Origin: Labilithrix luteola
Lineage (GTDB): Bacteria; Myxococcota_A; Polyangia; Polyangiales; Polyangiaceae
Length of the DNA stretch: 64,000 bases
NCBI RefSeq assembly: GCF_001263205.1
Contig: NZ_CP012333.1
Coordinates: 62,001 to 126,000 of the forward strand
Reading direction: 5' to 3'
Under the pieces are notes generated by a model. The model did not search any database. It saw only the letters and a list, made by a program, of their open reading frames with translations, and was not told the origin of the DNA. This document shows positions 6,884 through 15,778 of the stretch, in pieces (positions within the stretch are counted from its first letter, which is position 1; each line of letters starts with the position of its first letter). The position numbers and the translations under genes were made by a program.

Positions 6884-8467
6884 TTGCGAATTGCAGCGCC
6901 CCAAAGACGTGCCAGGCCCGCCACCGTCTGGTACGAGTGGACCGTGCAGCAAGGAACGAGCGCCTTCGGGTTCTTCTGCGCCATGGTCACGCTGCTTCTC
7001 GCCTCCACGAGCGCGGGCTGCAAGGGACTGCGAGATGGTGCGCGGGCCTCGGGCGAGCGCCCCGTCGAGATGCTCGTCTCGACCGACCCGGAGACGCTCG
7101 ATCCCCGCTACGCGACCGACGCCGTCGCGATGCGAACCACGCGCCTCATCCATGCCGGCCTCGTCCGGCTCGATGAACAGACGCTCGCCCCGAAGCCGTA
7201 CCTCGCCCGCACGTGGACGTGGCTCGATCCGCTCACGCTGCGTATCGAGCTCGCGCCCGGGCTCCGCTTTCATTCCGGCGCAAAGCTGACCGCGAACGAC
7301 GTCGTCGCGACACTCAGAGCGTTCGGATCGAAAGAGGTCGGTTCGCGTCACGCGCGCGTCGTCGAGGCCATCGGCGCCGTGACGGCCGAGAGCGAGTTCG
7401 TCGTCGTGGTCCACCTCGCGCGCCCTCACGCCACGCTCCTCACCGATCTCGAGCTTCCGATCTTGCGCGCGAGCGAGGCTGGCTCAGCGCCACGTCCCGA
7501 CGGAACGCTCGACGGGCTCGGGCCATTCACCGTCGCGCGGAGAGGCCCCGGCGAGATCGTCCTCCAGCCGTTCGATGGCGGCCCCCTACCCGCGCCCAAG
7601 CACGCCGTCGTGCTCCGCACCGTGCACGACGAGAACGCCCGCGCTCTACGCATGCATGCCGACCGCGCCGACCTGGTGGTCAATGGCTTCTCGCCGACGC
7701 TCTTGCCTGCGCTCGAGAAGGCCAACGGCGTCGTCGTGAGCGGACGTGAAGGCGCCAACCTCACCTACATGCTCGCGCGCAACGGCGACGGGCCGCTCGC
7801 AGACGTTCGCGTGCGCCGCGCGCTCTCGATGGCGATCGATCGCGACGGCATCGCCCGCTCGCTGCTCGCGGGTCACGCGCAGTCGGCGTCCACCTTGCTT
7901 CCGCCCTCGCATTGGGCGCACTCGCCCGCCGAAGCATGGCCCTTCGATCCGGCGCGCGCACGCATCGCCCTCGCCGAGGCTGGCTACCCGCATCTCCGCC
8001 TCACGCTGCTCACGTCCACCGATCGCCTGCGCGGAACGATCGCGCGCGTGCTCGCGCAGGAGCTGGCCGACGTCGGCGTCGAGCTCACCGTCGTTCCGCT
8101 CGAGCTCGGTGCGCTGCTCGCACGCCTGTCCGCGGGCGACTTCGAGCTAGCAACGCTGCAGCTCCCGGAGCTCACCGAGCCCAACGTGCTGCGCGTATTT
8201 CTCCACTCGTCGTCGATTCCCCCGAACGGCGCCAACCGCGCGCGCATCCGCGACTCCGAGGTCGATCGCCTACTCGACGAAGGCGAAGCGACCGCCAATC
8301 CCGACGCACGCCGCGTGCTTTATGCGGCTCTCGAACGGCGCGTGCGCGACGAGGCGCTTCTCTTGCCGCTCTGGCACGAAGATCAGATCGCCGTCGCGAG
8401 CGCGCGAGCCTCCGCCTTCCGGCCGAGTGCCGAAGGACGTTGGCTCGGGCTCGCGTCGCTTCCCTGA
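6884..8467 (+). CDS. Peptide-type ABC transporter substrate-binding lipoprotein (SBP family 5)
   Basis: A periplasmic binding protein of the oligopeptide/nickel (family 5) class, up to 527 aa. A short hydrophobic run ends in STSAGC, a probable lipobox. The mature part opens with the family features DPETLDPRYATD and LTANDVV. RVRRALSMAIDRDGIA at about residue 310 is the family's best known block. The start is uncertain: TTG 6884, GTG 6944 or ATG 6983; the lipobox position favours 6944 or 6983. No permease or ATPase gene is adjacent, so it is an orphan binding protein. Ligand cannot be told from sequence. Confidence 0.85.
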   Translation: MRIAAPQRRARPATVWYEWTVQQGTSAFGFFCAMVTLLLASTSAGCKGLRDGARASGERPVEMLVSTDPETLDPRYATDAVAMRTTRLIHAGLVRLDEQTLAPKPYLARTWTWLDPLTLRIELAPGLRFHSGAKLTANDVVATLRAFGSKEVGSRHARVVEAIGAVTAESEFVVVVHLARPHATLLTDLELPILRASEAGSAPRPDGTLDGLGPFTVARRGPGEIVLQPFDGGPLPAPKHAVVLRTVHDENARALRMHADRADLVVNGFSPTLLPALEKANGVVVSGREGANLTYMLARNGDGPLADVRVRRALSMAIDRDGIARSLLAGHAQSASTLLPPSHWAHSPAEAWPFDPARARIALAEAGYPHLRLTLLTSTDRLRGTIARVLAQELADVGVELTVVPLELGALLARLSAGDFELATLQLPELTEPNVLRVFLHSSSIPPNGANRARIRDSEVDRLLDEGEATANPDARRVLYAALERRVRDEALLLPLWHEDQIAVASARASAFRPSAEGRWLGLASLP

Positions 8468-8484
8468 TCGCGAGGAGCGACGGA

Positions 8485-9453
8485 TTACAGCGAACCGCCG
8501 TCCTTGGGCGCTTCGAGCTCGGGCAGGCAGGCATCACCGAGCGCGTCTTGAACCTCGGCGAACTTCTCGAAGACGGCCGCCGTCGAGGCGCTGTTCGCGC
8601 GCTGCTCACCATCGCTCGTGATGGCGGCCGCGAACGTCGCCTGGTTGCGCTCACCGGAAGGCATGGCCTGGAACGTCGCGAGCACTTCGTCGATGGCCTT
8701 CGACGCTGTGGGCGCCGAAAGCCATCCGCTCTTCGTCGCGTGGAGCGGGCCTTCCTTCGTGTTCGTGTTGAACTCGCAGAGGTACTGCCCCGTGGTCGAG
8801 ACCCGCGCTTCGAGAACGCCCGTCGTCGGAGCCCCCCCGAGGTACACGTGGGCCGGTCCGGAGACGCGCAGCATCTGCCATCCGCCTGGCGAAGCAGGCC
8901 CGGGCTGAGGCATCTCCGAGGCTGCGAGCTCGGCGGCGAGCGACCGAACCTCGCCGACGAGACGCGAGGCATCGGAGGCCTGCTTCACGCGGAACACGAC
9001 GCCGTTTGCCGTCACGAGCTCGGCCGCGGGTAGCGGGATGTCCGTATCGTCGCTCTCGTTCTCGGGCACACGGTCGAGCGAGACATTTTGCGTGAGGTTG
9101 TCGACTCCGCTGAACCACTGCGCCATGCGTTCGGGGCGCGGGCACCGAATGCGAAGCTCGTCGTAGTTGCCGGTTTGGTCGGTTGCCGTCCCGACGGTGG
9201 CCACGCATCCATTGCGAGCGACCATCGAGATCGTTCCCTTGTCAGCCACGAGAACGCGAGCGATCCGTGCTGGTATTTGCGCTCCCGTTAGCGCGGCCGT
9301 GCCCGGAGTCTGCGATTGTGGCGAAGCGGACCGCGAGGACCCGCCGCACGCCGTGAGCGCGAGTGGCAATACGAGGCCGGCGGCGAGGCCGCCGATACGA
9401 GCCAGACGAGAGAGACGCGCAGAGCCAACGGATGTGCGGATCGGAGCGACCAT
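8485..9453 (-). CDS. Hypothetical lipoprotein
   Basis: A 322-aa protein if translation starts at ATG 9453, chosen because it gives a signal peptide with basic N region, a hydrophobic core (GLAAGLVLPLAL) and lipobox LTAC. Longer in-frame starts at 9519 and 9585 add an unlikely polar extension. The mature protein is rich in short strands and small residues, with four or five scattered Cys. No family recognised. It converges on the binding-protein gene with 17 bp between stops. Confidence 0.7.
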   Translation of the reverse strand: MVAPIRTSVGSARLSRLARIGGLAAGLVLPLALTACGGSSRSASPQSQTPGTAALTGAQIPARIARVLVADKGTISMVARNGCVATVGTATDQTGNYDELRIRCPRPERMAQWFSGVDNLTQNVSLDRVPENESDDTDIPLPAAELVTANGVVFRVKQASDASRLVGEVRSLAAELAASEMPQPGPASPGGWQMLRVSGPAHVYLGGAPTTGVLEARVSTTGQYLCEFNTNTKEGPLHATKSGWLSAPTASKAIDEVLATFQAMPSGERNQATFAAAITSDGEQRANSASTAAVFEKFAEVQDALGDACLPELEAPKDGGSL

Positions 9454-9532
9454 CACCGTCGAAGTGGTGCAAGGCGCAAGCCGCGTTGCCGAATGCGACC
9501 GCTCTAGGTGGTCGTCCATAGAGAGTGGTTCG

Positions 9533-9805
9533 ATGCGCCTTTTTGCGGCTGCCAGGATCGCAGCCCTCACGGTCGGTTTTGTCACGTGTCAGGGCGGCGT
9601 GGGCATCGAGTCCACGAGCGGCCCGCAAGCGCCCGGGCTCGAACCTGCACCGTGCGAGCTCGCCGCCGACTCGCCCGATCGCGTAGCGATCGAGACGTCG
9701 ACGGCATCGTGGACGTCCTCCATGCCCGCGGCCGAGAACGGGTGCACCGGCGAAGGCTCGACGACGTACTGGAGCAAGGAAGGCGTAATTGCCAATTCGA
9801 GTTGA
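9533..9805 (+). CDS. Short secreted or lipoprotein-like fragment
   Basis: A 90-aa frame starting MRLFAAARIAALTVGFVTC, a plausible signal peptide with Cys at the cleavage site, then a Ser/Pro/Ala-rich polar stretch with two further Cys. It stops abruptly without any fold being recognisable and may be the 5' remnant of a longer lipoprotein gene. Its start lies 80 bp from the divergent gene at 9453. The 263 bp that follow (9806-10068) hold no convincing gene. Confidence 0.4.
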   Translation: MRLFAAARIAALTVGFVTCQGGVGIESTSGPQAPGLEPAPCELAADSPDRVAIETSTASWTSSMPAAENGCTGEGSTTYWSKEGVIANSS

Positions 9806-10025
9806 GGCGTGGGAGAGCTGAAATCGAACTTGCCCGCATCACTCGCGCGTACCGCGATGAATCAAGCGAAACGCGTGGCAATGCGGAGATCCATGGACGT
9901 CGCGTGATCCTGCGAGGAACTGACCGCACGTAGTCTGCACGCGTTCGTCGCCACTCCCTGAGGGACACAGGCAGCATCGCGTCGATCGCTTTCGACGTAC
10001 TTTTTCAGGCTCGTAGTATCCGCAT

Positions 10026-10055
10026 GCATGGATTCGCCAGCGCGAGAATCCATGC
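10026..10055. promoter_or_regulatory. 10-bp inverted repeat in the leader of a lipoprotein gene
   Basis: GCATGGATTC and GAATCCATGC are perfect inverted copies separated by ten bases. The right arm ends 13 bases before the ATG at 10069, so in the mRNA the hairpin would lie next to the ribosome binding region. It could act as a protein operator or a translational hairpin. Confidence 0.4.
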
Positions 10056-10068
10056 GAAAGTAGAACGC

Positions 10069-10710
10069 ATGCGGAAGACCTTTGGCTCGCGACTCTTCGT
10101 TGCATTCGCAGGCAGCGCACTCGTCGCCGCCGCCTTCTTGGTGGCGTGCTCGGGTTCGGATGATCAAGAGGTCATGTCGCCCACGCCCGACGCGTCGAAG
10201 GCGAGCCTCCCCGAGACCGGTCCATCACCCGACACCGGCGTTCAAGAGACTTCCGCTCCGAAGGACAGTGGTCCCGTCTACGACGCCGGCGCGCCCACCA
10301 CACTCGACGGCGGCGATCTCTACGAAGGCGGCGTTCCGTGCGTCGTCGGCGGTGCACTCGAAGAAGAGCCGAACGACGATCCCGAGCACGCGAACACGCT
10401 CGCGCCCACGGTGTGCGGCGTGATCTTCGTACGCGACGCCGATGCCGGCACCAATGCCGATGCCGATGCCGGCAAGACGGAGAGCGACTTCGTCACCTTC
10501 ACGCTCAAGCCGACGACGAAGAGCTTCTTCCTCCAGTTCTCCGGCAAGGTGAACTTGCACCTCACCGTCGAAGGTCAGCCCGCCGTCGACATCTCGGCAA
10601 CGTCGTCACCCACGCTGCCGCTCGTGAAGGACAAGCCGTACTACATCGAAATCCGATCGAGCGAAGACAAGCGCACGCCGTGGCGTGTCACGCTCTTCGA
10701 GAATCAGTAA
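10069..10710 (+). CDS. Myxobacterial-type lipoprotein with Asp-Ala-Gly linker
   Basis: A 213-aa lipoprotein from ATG 10069, with a basic N terminus, a hydrophobic core and lipobox FLVACSG. A ~90-residue linker rich in Pro, Asp, Ala and Gly follows. Residues ~95-213 form a strand-rich domain containing EEEPNDDPEHANTL. EPND-type openings are typical of small pre-peptidase C-terminal-like domains of secreted proteins. Two DADAG repeats interrupt the domain. Surface or periplasmic location is inferred. Confidence 0.75.
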   Translation: MRKTFGSRLFVAFAGSALVAAAFLVACSGSDDQEVMSPTPDASKASLPETGPSPDTGVQETSAPKDSGPVYDAGAPTTLDGGDLYEGGVPCVVGGALEEEPNDDPEHANTLAPTVCGVIFVRDADAGTNADADAGKTESDFVTFTLKPTTKSFFLQFSGKVNLHLTVEGQPAVDISATSSPTLPLVKDKPYYIEIRSSEDKRTPWRVTLFENQ

Positions 10711-10722
10711 ACAGACTCCGAT

Positions 10723-11586
10723 TCAACGCACCGGGCGCGCCGCGTCCGCGCCCCACACGCGATAGAGAGGCTGACCGCGGGTGACGAGCTCCACGTGACT
10801 CGAGAGCGTTTGTGGAATCGTCTCCGCGCAGCCGAGAAAGAGAAGCGCCCCTGGAGCGCACGACTTCACGAGGCGCAAGCAAACCTCCGCCTGCGTGAAG
10901 GCCTTCAGGTAGATGAGGAGGTTGCGACACGACACGAGGTCGAACGACGCGAAGAGCGCGGGCGCCGGAACGGGAACGGGTGACGCGATGACGTCGTGCT
11001 CGGCCGCCGTGAGCCGCGAGGTGATCGACGCGTCGAGCTCCCATCCGTCGCTCGCGCGCACGAGCCATCGCTCGCGAAGCGTCTCGGGGATCGCGTCGGC
11101 ATCGGTCTCCGTGATGCGCGCCTGACGTGTCGTCTCGAGGGCAATCGGATCGATGTCGCTCGCGATGACGCGCCAGTCGATGCCTGCATCCCGAGCAACC
11201 TCAGCCAGAGAGAGGGCGAGGCTAAACGCCTCCTGACCGGTCGAGCAGGCCGGTACCCAAGCGCGAACCATCGTGGCTCGCTCGGTGACGCGCTGTCGCA
11301 CGAGCCGCGGAAGCTCTTCCCTGAGAGCGTCGAACGCGGCGCGATCGCGGAACATCGATGTCGTTTTGACGAGCAATGCGGACACGAGAAGCGAGGCCTC
11401 GCGTGGGTCTTCTTTCAATCGTGCAACGTAGGCTTCGACGCACGTGACGCCGATCGACGCCATGCGCCAGCTGATTCGCCGGCGCATGGGCTCGACGCGA
11501 TAGCGATGAAAATCGCGACGGGTCATCGTCTCGAGCTCGGAGAGAACGCGACTCACGGTCGCTTCATCCACGTCACTGCGCGACAC
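10723..11586 (-). CDS. CheR-type chemoreceptor methyltransferase
   Basis: A 287-aa SAM-dependent protein-glutamate O-methyltransferase of the CheR family. The N-terminal helical domain (~10-75) precedes KTTSMFRD. The catalytic domain has WVPACSTGQEAFSLA (SAM-binding GCSTGEE-like motif) at ~108 and SCRNLLIYL at ~218. CheR methylates receptor glutamates for adaptation. No receptor or cheB is nearby. It is divergent from two sensor-kinase genes, so the three may form one signalling module, which is inference. Confidence 0.92.
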   Translation of the reverse strand: MSRSDVDEATVSRVLSELETMTRRDFHRYRVEPMRRRISWRMASIGVTCVEAYVARLKEDPREASLLVSALLVKTTSMFRDRAAFDALREELPRLVRQRVTERATMVRAWVPACSTGQEAFSLALSLAEVARDAGIDWRVIASDIDPIALETTRQARITETDADAIPETLRERWLVRASDGWELDASITSRLTAAEHDVIASPVPVPAPALFASFDLVSCRNLLIYLKAFTQAEVCLRLVKSCAPGALLFLGCAETIPQTLSSHVELVTRGQPLYRVWGADAARPVR

Positions 11587-11718
11587 GATTCAACCCTACG
11601 AGCACGACGACCAACGCGCTATCAACGACTTTTCTCCTTATACTGATGCGCATAGTCGCGCGGCGGCCGGCTGCGTGACCGGACTTCACGTAGGCCGTCG
11701 CCGTAGGAGGGCGGCAAC

Positions 11719-12846
11719 ATGGCTCGACTGCTTCTCGTCGACGATGAGTCGCGCAACCTCGATGTCCTCGAGGCGCTCCTCGCGCCCATCCGTGCCCAGT
11801 GCTTGCGTGCCGAAAACGGTCGCTCGGCGCTCGCGATCGCCGAGCGTGAGCCGCTCGATCTCGTGCTCGTCGACTTCGCGATGCCGGGCCTCGACGGGGT
11901 GGACGTCCTCACGCATCTCCGCAGAACTCCGCATCTCGAAGATCTGCCGGTGATCGTGATCACGGGTTACCACGACCGCGAGCATCGCCTGGCCGCGCTC
12001 GAGGCCGGCGCCGACGACTTCCTCGAGAAGCCGATCGACGCGCCCGTCCTGCTGGCACGCGTGAAGACGCTTCTTCGCCTCAAGGCTTCACGCGACGAGG
12101 TATCCGCCTCGCGCGACGAGCTCGCCGGCCTCAACGCGGTGCTGGCCGAACGGCATCGCGCGATCGTGCGCTTGCAGAAGGAGCATCGCGAGCTCATGCA
12201 GTTCGTGATCCACGACTTGAAGAACCCGCTCGCGACGCTGACCCTCAGCCTCGAGAGCATGGGCGATGCCCCTCTCGACGAGCTGACGCGCGAGGCGCTC
12301 GACGACGCCCTAGGAGCTTCTCAGCGCCTGCAGCAGATGGTGGCCGACCTCTTCACCATCTCACGACTCGACAGCGTCGCCGGGCTGCCGCTCGAGCTCG
12401 AGCGCGTGGAGGTCGGAGAGCTCATCGACGCAGTCGCGCGAAGCTATGCACGCATGGCCGCGACGAAGCACGTGAGCCTCGTCGCCACCCAACACGATCA
12501 CCCTGTCGTCTCCGCCGATCGCGCCATCCTCACGCGGGTGCTGGAGAACCTCGCCGAGAACTCACTCCGCTACACGCCCTCGAACGGTCGTGTGTCGTTC
12601 GAAACACACCAGGACAGCGACGTCATCATTCGCGTGTCGAACAGCGGCCCAGCCATTCCCGGCGACGATCGCGGTCGAATCTTCCAGAAGTTCGCACGCG
12701 GCGCGGAGGAAAGCGTGTCGTCGTCGCACGCCGGTATTGGCCTCTATTTCTGCAAGCGAGCCGTGGAGGCGCATGGCGGCGGCATCGACGTGGTCGAGAC
12801 GACCGAGTTCCCGACGTCGTTCGTGATTCGCCTGCCCCAACGTTGA
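11719..12846 (+). CDS. Response-regulator / histidine-kinase fusion protein
   Basis: A 375-aa soluble protein. An N-terminal REC domain (residues 1-120) has acidic D8 and D9, phosphoacceptor D52, T82 and K104. A coiled segment (~122-155) leads to a HisKA domain with H165 in FVIHDLKNP. A HATPase_c domain follows, with the N box ENLAENSLRYTP and the G box GIGLYFCKRAVEAHGG. This order suggests a kinase whose activity is set by phosphorylation of its own receiver. The start ATG 11719 lies downstream of GTAGGAGGG. It is 19 bp ahead of a large hybrid kinase on the same strand and is probably co-transcribed with it. Confidence 0.93.
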   Translation: MARLLLVDDESRNLDVLEALLAPIRAQCLRAENGRSALAIAEREPLDLVLVDFAMPGLDGVDVLTHLRRTPHLEDLPVIVITGYHDREHRLAALEAGADDFLEKPIDAPVLLARVKTLLRLKASRDEVSASRDELAGLNAVLAERHRAIVRLQKEHRELMQFVIHDLKNPLATLTLSLESMGDAPLDELTREALDDALGASQRLQQMVADLFTISRLDSVAGLPLELERVEVGELIDAVARSYARMAATKHVSLVATQHDHPVVSADRAILTRVLENLAENSLRYTPSNGRVSFETHQDSDVIIRVSNSGPAIPGDDRGRIFQKFARGAEESVSSSHAGIGLYFCKRAVEAHGGGIDVVETTEFPTSFVIRLPQR

Positions 12847-12865
12847 TCGACCTCGGGAACGTTCG

Positions 12866-15769
12866 ATGCGCGCACGTACCTTTCTCATCGGTGTGTTTTC
12901 GGCCCTGATGTTGGTCTCGATGGGCCGCGGATACTTCGCGTACCGCAGCTTCCACGCGACCATCGCGCAGTTCGACGAGATCGCGCTCCGGCGGGAGCGC
13001 GCGGCGCAGGCGGTCGATCGCGTCCAGGCGATGGCGATCGATCTGGAGACCGGCGTGCGAGGCTTTCTCGTCACGAAGGATCACGCGTTTCTCAGTCCGT
13101 ACACGAAAGCCGAGGCCGAGCAACGCGTCGTGCTCGACGAGCTCTTGGCGCGCGCGCCGAACACGCCGGAGGCGCAAGTCTGGGCGCAGCGCGTCCAGAA
13201 AGACGTGAGCGAGTGGATCGACACCGTGGGTCGACCGCTCACCGATCCGAAGGTCTTCACGCTCTCGGAGGAGGAGCGCTACGAGCGCAACGCCGACGGC
13301 AAGCGGCGGATGGACAGGATTCGCGTCGACCTCGAGGCACTGCGCGGCATCGTCCAGAAGCTCCAGGCCGAACAGCGCGCCGGCCTCTCGACCTTCGAAG
13401 ACGAGCTCGTTCGCGACCAGATCGCACTCACGCTCAGCATCATGGCCCTCATGGTGGCCATCGCCTTGCTGGCCATGCGACAGATCGAAGCACCGCTCGA
13501 TCGCCTCGTATCGTTCGCCGAGGGTGGGCGCGTGACCACCAAGGACCTCCTCGCTCTCACGGGCGTTCGCGAGGTGCGCGTTCTCGGTCGATCGCTCGCC
13601 GAGCTGCACACACGACTCGAGGAGGACCGGGCGCGAGAGCTTCGTTTCACCGAGCTCGTCACCGCCCTCGCCGAAGGCGGTTCGCTCGCGAAGGTGGCGC
13701 AAGTAGGCCTTCGCGCGATCGTCGAAGATCAGGCGTGTCTCTTCGGAATCCTGTGGCTCGACACGCCCGATGGTCTAAGGCGCGTCGCCTCCGTCGGCAT
13801 CGACGCGAACGACCAGCAGCCCGACGCACTCGTGAACGAGGCCTTGCAAACGAACAAGCTCGTTCGCGTCGACGACGTCGACCAGCAGAAGAGCCACGTG
13901 CTCCGCACGGCCGCCGTCGACATCGTCCCCAGCACCATCGTCGCGAGCCCGATCACCATTGCCGGTCGATTCGTGGGGATCATCGAGCTCGGCGGCACGC
14001 TGCCGAAGGAGCGCATCGCCGTCCTCGACCGGTTCCTGCAGCGCATCGCCCTGGCCCTCGAGAACGCCGCGGCGAACGACAAGACCGCGGAGCTCGGCCA
14101 GCGGCTCGCCGGTGCCAACGAGGAGCTCGCAAGCCAGAACGAGGAGCTGCGCGTCCAGGAAGAGGAGCTCGTTGCTCAGCGTGAAGAGCTTCTGAGCAAG
14201 CAGGCCACCCTCACCCTCCGCACCGACGAGCTTGCCCGCGCGTCGCGCGCCAAGAGCGACTTTCTCTCGACGATGTCGCACGAGCTGCGGACGCCCCTCA
14301 ACGCCGTCATTGGCTTCTCGGACGTCCTGCTCGCGAACGGCGCCGGAGAGCTCTCGGGCGTGCAGCGGCGTCACGTGGCGGACATCGAAGGGGCCGCGCG
14401 ACAGCTGCTCGGCCTCGTCAACGACCTGCTCGATCTGGCGAAGGTCGAGGCCGGCCACATGGACCTGCAGCTGGTCGACGTCGACGTTCGCGAGCCCATC
14501 ACCGCGGCCGTGCAATTGCTCCGGCCCGCGGCAGGCGCGAAGGACATCTCCATCGCGACGCTGCTGCCGGCGAACGTCGAGATTCACGCCGATCCGGCAC
14601 GCGTTCGACAGATCATGGTGAATCTGCTCTCGAACGCGGTGAAGTTCACGCCGCGCGAGGGACGGGTCGACGTCGTCGTCAAAGCCACGAACGACGTGGT
14701 ACGCATCGCCGTCACCGACACCGGGCCCGGGATCCGCCACGAAGAGGTCGCGCGCGTTTTCCAGCCCTTTGCGCAGCTCGAGGCCGGCATCGCCTCGCGC
14801 ACCGGCACGGGCCTCGGCCTCTCCATCTCACGGCAGCTCGTGGAGGCGATGGGCGGCACCATCGCGTTCGAACCCGGGCCGAAGGGCGGCACCACGTTCT
14901 ACTTCACCCTCCCGAAGCGGCGCGGCGGCGTGCACGTGCCCATGACGTCCACGACGTCGACGACCGTCACCAGGACGGTCTCGGTTCTTCCTCGCACGGT
15001 CGCGCCGCCTGACGACTCGGCCGAGCGAGTGCTCGTGGTGATGGGGACCGAAGACGAGGCGCTGGTCGCGAGAGATCTGCTCTTGCGAGCCGGTCATCAT
15101 GCCGAGACCTCGTCGTCGTTCGAAGCCGCACGCAGCGCGCTTGGCTCGAGCCGGTTCGGCCTGCTCGTCGTCGACCTCGATGCGAGCGGAGCCTTCGACT
15201 TCGTTCGGGAGGTCCGCTCGTCACAAGCCACGCGCGGCGCCGCCATCGTCGGCCTCGCCACGGGCGATCTGCCGCCTCCCCTGCACCGCGAGCTCACGTC
15301 GCTCGGCGTCTTCCTCGTCCAGAAGGGCGTGATGACCGATCGCGGATTCGTCGACGGCATCCAGGGCCTTCTCGCGCGACGCAAACACGCCGTCGTTCTC
15401 GTCATCGACGACAACACGACGAATCGTCGCGTCGCACGGGCCATGCTCGAAAGCGCATCGATGGAGGTGCTCGAGGCCGACAGCGCCGAAGCGGGGCTCG
15501 AGATCGCGCGCACCTCGCGACCAGACGTGGTCCTCATGGACATCCGGATGCCCGGCATGGATGGCCTCGACGCGACGCGCGCGATTCGTCGGGATCCGAA
15601 CCTCGACGGCATACCCGTCATCGCACTCAGCGCACAGGCCATGGTCGGCGATGCCGAGCGCGCGCTCGACGCCGGCTGCGTGGCGTACGTGACGAAGCCG
15701 GTCAGCCGTCGCGAGCTGCTCGAGGCGATCTCTTCGGCCCTCGGATCGCGTGCGCATCCGAAGGCGTGA
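12866..15769 (+). CDS. CHASE3-GAF hybrid histidine kinase with two receiver domains
   Basis: A 967-aa membrane sensor kinase. TM1 at ~5-22 and TM2 at ~188-206 enclose a CHASE3-like helical periplasmic sensor. A GAF domain (~270-405) and a Gln/Glu-rich coiled coil (~410-460) follow. HisKA carries H472 in SHELRTPLNAVIGFS; the HATPase domain has NLLSNAVKFTP and GTGLGLSIS. Of two C-terminal receivers the first (~720-840) lacks the usual acidic pair and looks degenerate. The second (~845-960) is canonical, with D892 in LMDIRMPGMDG and the Lys in VTKPVS. No output domain is fused, so partners must act in trans. Confidence 0.93.
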   Translation: MRARTFLIGVFSALMLVSMGRGYFAYRSFHATIAQFDEIALRRERAAQAVDRVQAMAIDLETGVRGFLVTKDHAFLSPYTKAEAEQRVVLDELLARAPNTPEAQVWAQRVQKDVSEWIDTVGRPLTDPKVFTLSEEERYERNADGKRRMDRIRVDLEALRGIVQKLQAEQRAGLSTFEDELVRDQIALTLSIMALMVAIALLAMRQIEAPLDRLVSFAEGGRVTTKDLLALTGVREVRVLGRSLAELHTRLEEDRARELRFTELVTALAEGGSLAKVAQVGLRAIVEDQACLFGILWLDTPDGLRRVASVGIDANDQQPDALVNEALQTNKLVRVDDVDQQKSHVLRTAAVDIVPSTIVASPITIAGRFVGIIELGGTLPKERIAVLDRFLQRIALALENAAANDKTAELGQRLAGANEELASQNEELRVQEEELVAQREELLSKQATLTLRTDELARASRAKSDFLSTMSHELRTPLNAVIGFSDVLLANGAGELSGVQRRHVADIEGAARQLLGLVNDLLDLAKVEAGHMDLQLVDVDVREPITAAVQLLRPAAGAKDISIATLLPANVEIHADPARVRQIMVNLLSNAVKFTPREGRVDVVVKATNDVVRIAVTDTGPGIRHEEVARVFQPFAQLEAGIASRTGTGLGLSISRQLVEAMGGTIAFEPGPKGGTTFYFTLPKRRGGVHVPMTSTTSTTVTRTVSVLPRTVAPPDDSAERVLVVMGTEDEALVARDLLLRAGHHAETSSSFEAARSALGSSRFGLLVVDLDASGAFDFVREVRSSQATRGAAIVGLATGDLPPPLHRELTSLGVFLVQKGVMTDRGFVDGIQGLLARRKHAVVLVIDDNTTNRRVARAMLESASMEVLEADSAEAGLEIARTSRPDVVLMDIRMPGMDGLDATRAIRRDPNLDGIPVIALSAQAMVGDAERALDAGCVAYVTKPVSRRELLEAISSALGSRAHPKA

Positions 15770-15778
15770 GCGTGTGCT

